Positions 7,037-10,526 of a stretch of 10,526 nucleotides of DNA are shown in pieces. This stretch comes from a bacterium (GTDB lineage Bacteria > Pseudomonadota > Alphaproteobacteria > Caulobacterales > Hyphomonadaceae), in NCBI GenBank assembly GCA_030824255.1, contig JAVBYB010000564.1:1-10526 (forward strand), given 5' to 3'. The position numbers and the translations under genes were made by a program. Position 1 is the stretch's first letter, and the number at the start of each line of letters is the position of its first letter. Below the pieces are notes generated by a model. That model searched no databases. It worked only from the letters and a program-made list of their open reading frames with translations, and was not told where the DNA came from.

Positions 7037-8571
7037 TGAGCAAGCCCGGAAGCATCCCGTGGCTGATGTCGCACGAGTTGCGCCTGTTCTGGCGGCGCGG
7101 ACAGGGCAAGAGCAGGAGCGGCTGGCTCCTCGCCGGCTTCATCCTGTCCGTCTGGATGGTCATGAGCTTCTTCATGTTCCAGGGGCTGGGCCCGAGGCTT
7201 CCGCCCCCGCCCTACATTGAAGGCAGCGGCGATGGACTGGCGCTCGCCGCCATCGGCGTCGCCATCGCCTTCATCGGCTCCATCATGATGTCGGGCGCCG
7301 TCCTTGCCGCCGTCGACGCGATCTACACCCGCAATGATCTCGACCTGCTGCTGTCATCGCCGCTTCCCGCATGGCGCATCCTTGCCGTGCGCTCCATCGC
7401 CATCGCGATCAATGCGCTGCCGATCTACATCGGCCTTCTCGGTCCGCCACTTCTGTGGCTATCGATCTTCTCCTCGCCGCTCTGGCTCTCAGCCATCATC
7501 TTTCTGATTACGCTGGCCTTTGCGGCGACCGGCCTCGCCCTGCTGATCGTCACCGGCCTGTTCCGCCTGATCGGTCCCAAGCGCACCCGCGTCCTCGCGC
7601 AGATCTTCAGCGCCGTCGCGGGCGCTGCGATCTTCATCGGCTTCCAGTTCCTCAACCTCAACCGCCGCGACGAAGACGGCATGAGCCAGAACGAAGTCGC
7701 GCGCACGATCCTCAGCATGGACCTTGATCCCAATGCGTGGTGGCAGGCCCCCGCTCGCGCCTTCACGGGCGACATCCCGTCCACGCTCGCCTGGGTCGTG
7801 TTCGTCGCCCTGCTCTTTCCCTTCGGCGTCTACGTCTTCAGCCGCCGCTACGTATCAGACGCCGCCGCCGCATCCGCCATGGGAAGCAGCCGCAAACGTG
7901 TTGCAGATGTGCGCGTCGCCCGCGTGCGCGGCGGCCTGATGCCGACCATCATCCGCAAGGAAATCCGCCTGCTGTTGCGCGATCCTCTCCTGCTCTCGCA
8001 GGTCGGCCTGCAGCTGATCTACTTTCTGCCGCTGGCTTTCATCCTCTTTCGGCCGGGCAGCACGATGACGCTCGACGAAGCCGCCTTCGCGCCCGCTCTC
8101 ACCATCATCTCCTCCACCCTCGCCGCCAGCCTCACCTGGATCACCGTCTCCGCCGAAGACGCGCCAGACCTGCTCGCCTCGGCCCCCGTCCACGCCCGCC
8201 TCATCGACCGCGCAAAACTGCTCGCCGCCGTCCTGCCCGTGTGGGCGCTGATGACAATCCCCTTGATCGTCCTGTGGGTGCGTGATCCGTGGGCCGGCGC
8301 ATGGGCGACCAGCGGCGTGGCTGTCGCGTCGGTCTGCGCTGCAATGATCGGCCTCTGGCGCCGCGTGCCGGCATCACGCCGCGACTTCGTGCGCCGGCGC
8401 GCCAAAGGCTCGATCATGGCGGGGCTTGGCCAGGGCGTGGTGACGCTTGGCATCACCTCCAGCATCGCGCTGGGCGTCTATGGCTTGCCGTGGATGGCTC
8501 TCCTGCCGGCAATCGTCTGGCTGGCGATACTGGGCGCTCTCTACAAGCCAACGCCCAGTATCGCCGCCTAA
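7036..8571 (+). CDS. ABC-2 type exporter permease, internally duplicated
   Basis: An integral inner-membrane protein of 511 residues with about twelve hydrophobic segments (roughly 28-50, 68-95, 115-145, 148-176, 187-205, 249-269, 322-338, 350-372, 393-414, 424-440, 459-481 and 484-503). It is the transport partner of the ATPase, whose TGA overlaps this ATG by one base. The two halves look related. HELRLFWRR near 13-21 parallels KEIRLLLRD near 308-316. DLDLLLSSPLPAWRILAVR (101-119) parallels DAPDLLASAPVHARLIDRA (375-393). One chain may thus supply both halves of the transmembrane pathway. A central basic region (285-305) links them. Substrate could be lipid, glycan or drug; the sequence does not say. 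It is convergent with the dehydrogenase gene, stop codons 6 bp apart, and its last codons contain a 14-bp inverted repeat. Confidence 0.9.
   Translation: MSKPGSIPWLMSHELRLFWRRGQGKSRSGWLLAGFILSVWMVMSFFMFQGLGPRLPPPPYIEGSGDGLALAAIGVAIAFIGSIMMSGAVLAAVDAIYTRNDLDLLLSSPLPAWRILAVRSIAIAINALPIYIGLLGPPLLWLSIFSSPLWLSAIIFLITLAFAATGLALLIVTGLFRLIGPKRTRVLAQIFSAVAGAAIFIGFQFLNLNRRDEDGMSQNEVARTILSMDLDPNAWWQAPARAFTGDIPSTLAWVVFVALLFPFGVYVFSRRYVSDAAAASAMGSSRKRVADVRVARVRGGLMPTIIRKEIRLLLRDPLLLSQVGLQLIYFLPLAFILFRPGSTMTLDEAAFAPALTIISSTLAASLTWITVSAEDAPDLLASAPVHARLIDRAKLLAAVLPVWALMTIPLIVLWVRDPWAGAWATSGVAVASVCAAMIGLWRRVPASRRDFVRRRAKGSIMAGLGQGVVTLGITSSIALGVYGLPWMALLPAIVWLAILGALYKPTPSIAA
8523..8565. repeat. 14-bp perfect inverted repeat at the convergent gene ends
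   Basis: GGCGATACTGGGCG (8523-8536) and CGCCCAGTATCGCC (8552-8565) are exact reverse complements around a 15-nt loop. They lie in the last 17 codons of the permease gene and end 13 bp before the stop codon of the facing dehydrogenase gene. The hairpin can form in either transcript. No U-tract follows on either strand, so if it stops transcription it is not a standard intrinsic terminator. A further 5-bp hairpin (AAGGT 8573-8577 with ACCTT 8582-8586) spans the gap. Confidence 0.7.
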
Positions 8572-8577
8572 CAAGGT

Positions 8578-9897
8578 TTAGACCTTGATCGGCTGCGCCG
8601 GCAGGTCGGCGAACTTGCGTCCGTCCTTCGCCATCTCGCGCAGCAGGTTGGAGACCTTGATCTCCGGCACCGCCTTCGCCACGCGCTCGGTCACGTCCAG
8701 AACGCGCTGCAAACCAACCTTGTCGCCAAGGAACATCGGTCCGCCCTTGTCCTGCGGGAAGCCATAACCGTTGAGCCAGGTGACATCGATGTCGCCCGCG
8801 CGCTGCGCCATGCCTTCCTCGAGGATCGCCGCGCCTTCGTTGATCATCGGGAAGACGCACTCTTCCAGGATCTCTTCATGCGTGACGGTGCGCGGTGCAA
8901 CACCGGAGTTAGAGGCGAACTCCTTCACGATCGCTTCCACTTCCGGCGACGGACGGCCAATCCGGTTCTCGTCGTAATCGTAGAAACCGGCGCCCGACTT
9001 CTGGCCACGGCGCGGCGTCCGCTCGCAGATCATGTCGCGCAGCGGGTTCGCCGTCTTCGCGCCCGGCTTCCAGCCGATATCCAGACCGGCGAGGTCCGAC
9101 ATCTGGTACGGGCCCATCTTGAAGCCGAACTTGTTGAACGCCGCATCGATGTCCCACGGCATCACGCCGGCCGCCACGAGATAGCTCGACGCCTGTCCGC
9201 GCTTGGCCAGCATGCGGTTACCGATAAAACCGGGGCACACGCCCGCGAGCGCGGCGACCTTGCCGATCTTCTTGGCGAGATCCATCGACGTGGCGACCAC
9301 CGTGTCAGATGTGTGTTTCGCGCGCACGATCTCCAGCAGCTTCATCACGTTGGCGGGCGAGAAGAAGTGAAGGCCGATCACGTCCTGCGGGCGCTTGGTC
9401 ACCGAGGCGATCTCGTTGATGTCCAGATAGGACGTGTTCGTGGCGAGGATCGCGCCCGGCTTCGCGATCTTGTCGAGGTCGGCGAAGATTTCCTTCTTGA
9501 TCGCCATGTCTTCGAAGATAGCTTCGATGATCAGGTCGCAGTCGGCGAGATCGGCGCGGCTCAGCGTGCCCTTCAGCATGCCCATGCGGATGCCTACCTC
9601 TTCCTGCGGGAAGCGGCCCTTGTCGGCGGAGTTCTGGTAGTTCTTGCGGATCACGCCGATACCGCGATCCAGCGCCGCCTGCTGCACTTCCACGATTGTG
9701 ACTTCGATTCCCACATTGGCGAAGTTCATCGAGATGCCGCCGCCCATCGTGCCGGCGCCGAGAACGCCAACCTTCTTGATAGGCTTGATCTCGGTCCCTG
9801 CCGCCAGGCCCTGCACATTCCAGGAAGCCTTGGTCGCCGCCGCGATGTAGGCGGAGATTTCTTCGGTCGTTCCGGCAGGGGCGGTGAGCGTTGTCAT
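8578..9897 (-). CDS. 3-hydroxyacyl-CoA dehydrogenase (FadB dehydrogenase half, no hydratase domain)
   Basis: This enzyme oxidises 3-hydroxyacyl-CoA to 3-ketoacyl-CoA with NAD+, the third step of fatty-acid beta-oxidation, in the cytoplasm. The 439-residue product carries an NAD-binding Rossmann motif GAGTMG (47-52). The HFFSP stretch contains the expected catalytic H177, with E189 following in KLLEI and a conserved CPGFIGNRM (221-229). Two C-terminal helical domains follow: one with MGPYQMSDLAGLDIG and a second with RAGDIDVTWLNGYGFP and KGGPMF. It therefore matches the dehydrogenase half of FadB/FadJ, while the enoyl-CoA hydratase half is absent and must be supplied by another gene. The first 40 residues are an extension of no known role. 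ATG 9897 has GAGGA 4 nt upstream (9906-9902), slightly close. A TTG at 9924 is in frame but less likely. The divergent TetR gene may regulate it. Confidence 0.94.
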   Translation of the reverse strand: MTTLTAPAGTTEEISAYIAAATKASWNVQGLAAGTEIKPIKKVGVLGAGTMGGGISMNFANVGIEVTIVEVQQAALDRGIGVIRKNYQNSADKGRFPQEEVGIRMGMLKGTLSRADLADCDLIIEAIFEDMAIKKEIFADLDKIAKPGAILATNTSYLDINEIASVTKRPQDVIGLHFFSPANVMKLLEIVRAKHTSDTVVATSMDLAKKIGKVAALAGVCPGFIGNRMLAKRGQASSYLVAAGVMPWDIDAAFNKFGFKMGPYQMSDLAGLDIGWKPGAKTANPLRDMICERTPRRGQKSGAGFYDYDENRIGRPSPEVEAIVKEFASNSGVAPRTVTHEEILEECVFPMINEGAAILEEGMAQRAGDIDVTWLNGYGFPQDKGGPMFLGDKVGLQRVLDVTERVAKAVPEIKVSNLLREMAKDGRKFADLPAQPIKV

Positions 9898-10051
9898 GGG
9901 ATCCTCGAAACTTTGGCGCAGCAAGTCCGCACCGGGTTTGGTTAAATGCGCGGATTTCCGTGCCGCGATGCCAGCCGGACGTCAACAAGAAGGGCAAATC
10001 CCGCCTTTCCCAACGTCAGCGCGACAAACGGCCCAGCAGTTGCCGCTACGT

Positions 10052-10083
10052 AACATACTTGCTTGCTCACAAACTAGTATGTT
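10052..10083. promoter_or_regulatory. Candidate TetR operator between the dehydrogenase and regulator genes
   Basis: AACATACT (10052-10059) and AGTATGTT (10076-10083) form a perfect 8-bp inverted repeat with 16 bp between. This AT-rich island stands out from the GC-rich surroundings and ends 11 bp before the regulator ATG. TAGTAT (10075-10080) could serve as its -10 box, although no convincing -35 box is found. TetR proteins usually bind palindromes overlapping their own promoter, so autoregulation is likely. Control of the divergent dehydrogenase, about 155 bp away, is possible. Confidence 0.55.
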
Positions 10084-10094
10084 GCATGTCGGGC

Positions 10095-10526
10095 ATGACA
10101 AACCGGAAGCCCACCGGTCGGGGTGAGACGCTCGCGACATCTGATCCGCCGCGCCAGACGCAGGCGGAGCGGCGCGAAACTGCGGAAAAAGCGATCCTTG
10201 AAGCGGCCGCACGCATCGTGGCGGATCGCGGCCTTGAGGAGCTGACCCTCAACGAAGCTGGCGAGCAGGCCGGCTACTCCCGCGCCCTCCCGGGGCATTA
10301 CTATGGGACCAAGAGCGCCCTGCTGCACGCCCTCTCCGACCACATCATGGCCAGCTACGTCGCCCGCATGCGCGATGCCGCCATGACAGATGAAGGCGGG
10401 CTGGAACGTCTCTGCAACATCATCGCATTCGCGATCGACGACGCCGTGAAAAATCCAACGACCGCCCGCGCCTATCAGACGATCGTCGCCGGCGGCCTCA
10501 ATCATCCGGAACTACGCCCAACCGTA
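10095..10526 (+). CDS. TetR/AcrR-family transcriptional regulator, C-terminus outside window
   Basis: The frame is open for 144 codons to the window edge, so about a third of a typical TetR protein is missing. Residues 30-83 are the TetR DNA-binding domain: helix AEKAILEAAARIVADRG, then the helix-turn-helix LTLNEAGEQAGYSRALPGHYYGTKSALL. The Tyr-Tyr before GTKSAL is the family hallmark. The remaining helical part is the ligand-binding domain, which is too variable to name a ligand. The first 29 residues are a charged, probably disordered tail. ATG 10086, three codons earlier, is also in frame; neither start has a clear Shine-Dalgarno. It is divergent from the beta-oxidation dehydrogenase, so an acyl-CoA-type ligand is conceivable but unproven. 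Confidence 0.9.
   Translation, partial: MTNRKPTGRGETLATSDPPRQTQAERRETAEKAILEAAARIVADRGLEELTLNEAGEQAGYSRALPGHYYGTKSALLHALSDHIMASYVARMRDAAMTDEGGLERLCNIIAFAIDDAVKNPTTARAYQTIVAGGLNHPELRPTV

Noticed and set aside
8878..9945. Plus-strand frame of 355 codons opposite the dehydrogenase
   Set aside because: Antisense shadow, rich in Arg, His, Leu and Asp, with no domain; the minus strand carries clear catalytic motifs.
9980..9985. TTGACG on the minus strand as -35 box for the dehydrogenase
   Set aside because: A good -35 match, but no -10-like hexamer lies 15-19 bp downstream, so it was not listed as a promoter.

Overview
The window is GC-rich, tightly packed DNA that reads like an alphaproteobacterial chromosome. 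The gene content (LepA of normal length, a FadB-type dehydrogenase half, a membrane-anchored GH16 enzyme, an RTX repeat protein and a redoxin/cytochrome/copper monooxygenase fusion) would fit a marine member of the Hyphomonadaceae or Caulobacterales. That placement is an inference from protein style and gene content, not from a marker gene. There are no rRNA or tRNA genes, insertion sequences, CRISPR arrays or phage genes. It looks like ordinary chromosome with a few accessory genes.

Layout. Positions 1-895 (minus strand) hold the first 298 codons of an RTX, calcium-binding repeat protein whose 3' end lies outside the window. It follows lepA (963-2771, minus) on the same strand after a 67-bp gap. 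That gap carries a hairpin that could end the lepA transcript and that also buries the RTX ribosome-binding site. Divergent from lepA, a membrane-anchored GH16 glycanase (2889-4007) and a large secreted or anchored redox enzyme (4159-6162) run on the plus strand. A textbook intrinsic terminator at 6184-6219 closes this part. An ABC-2 exporter operon follows: ATPase 6290-7036 and permease 7036-8571, overlapping by one base. It converges on a 3-hydroxyacyl-CoA dehydrogenase gene (8578-9897, minus), with only 6 bp between the two stop codons and a 14-bp perfect inverted repeat inside the end of the permease gene. A TetR-family regulator (10095 to the window end, plus) is divergent from the dehydrogenase. 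A perfect 8-bp inverted repeat lies in the shared 197-bp intergenic region and is a good operator candidate.

How the genes may work together. The GH16 enzyme, the RTX protein and the redox fusion are all predicted to act outside the cytoplasm, but nothing in the sequence ties them into one pathway. The ATPase and permease are one exporter of unknown substrate. The TetR regulator probably controls itself and perhaps the beta-oxidation dehydrogenase. The most unusual gene is 4159-6162. It joins a cysteine-free thioredoxin-like domain, a single-heme c-type cytochrome, a peptidylglycine/dopamine hydroxylase-like dicopper monooxygenase with all six expected copper ligands, and a pair of canonical EF-hands in one chain of 667 residues.
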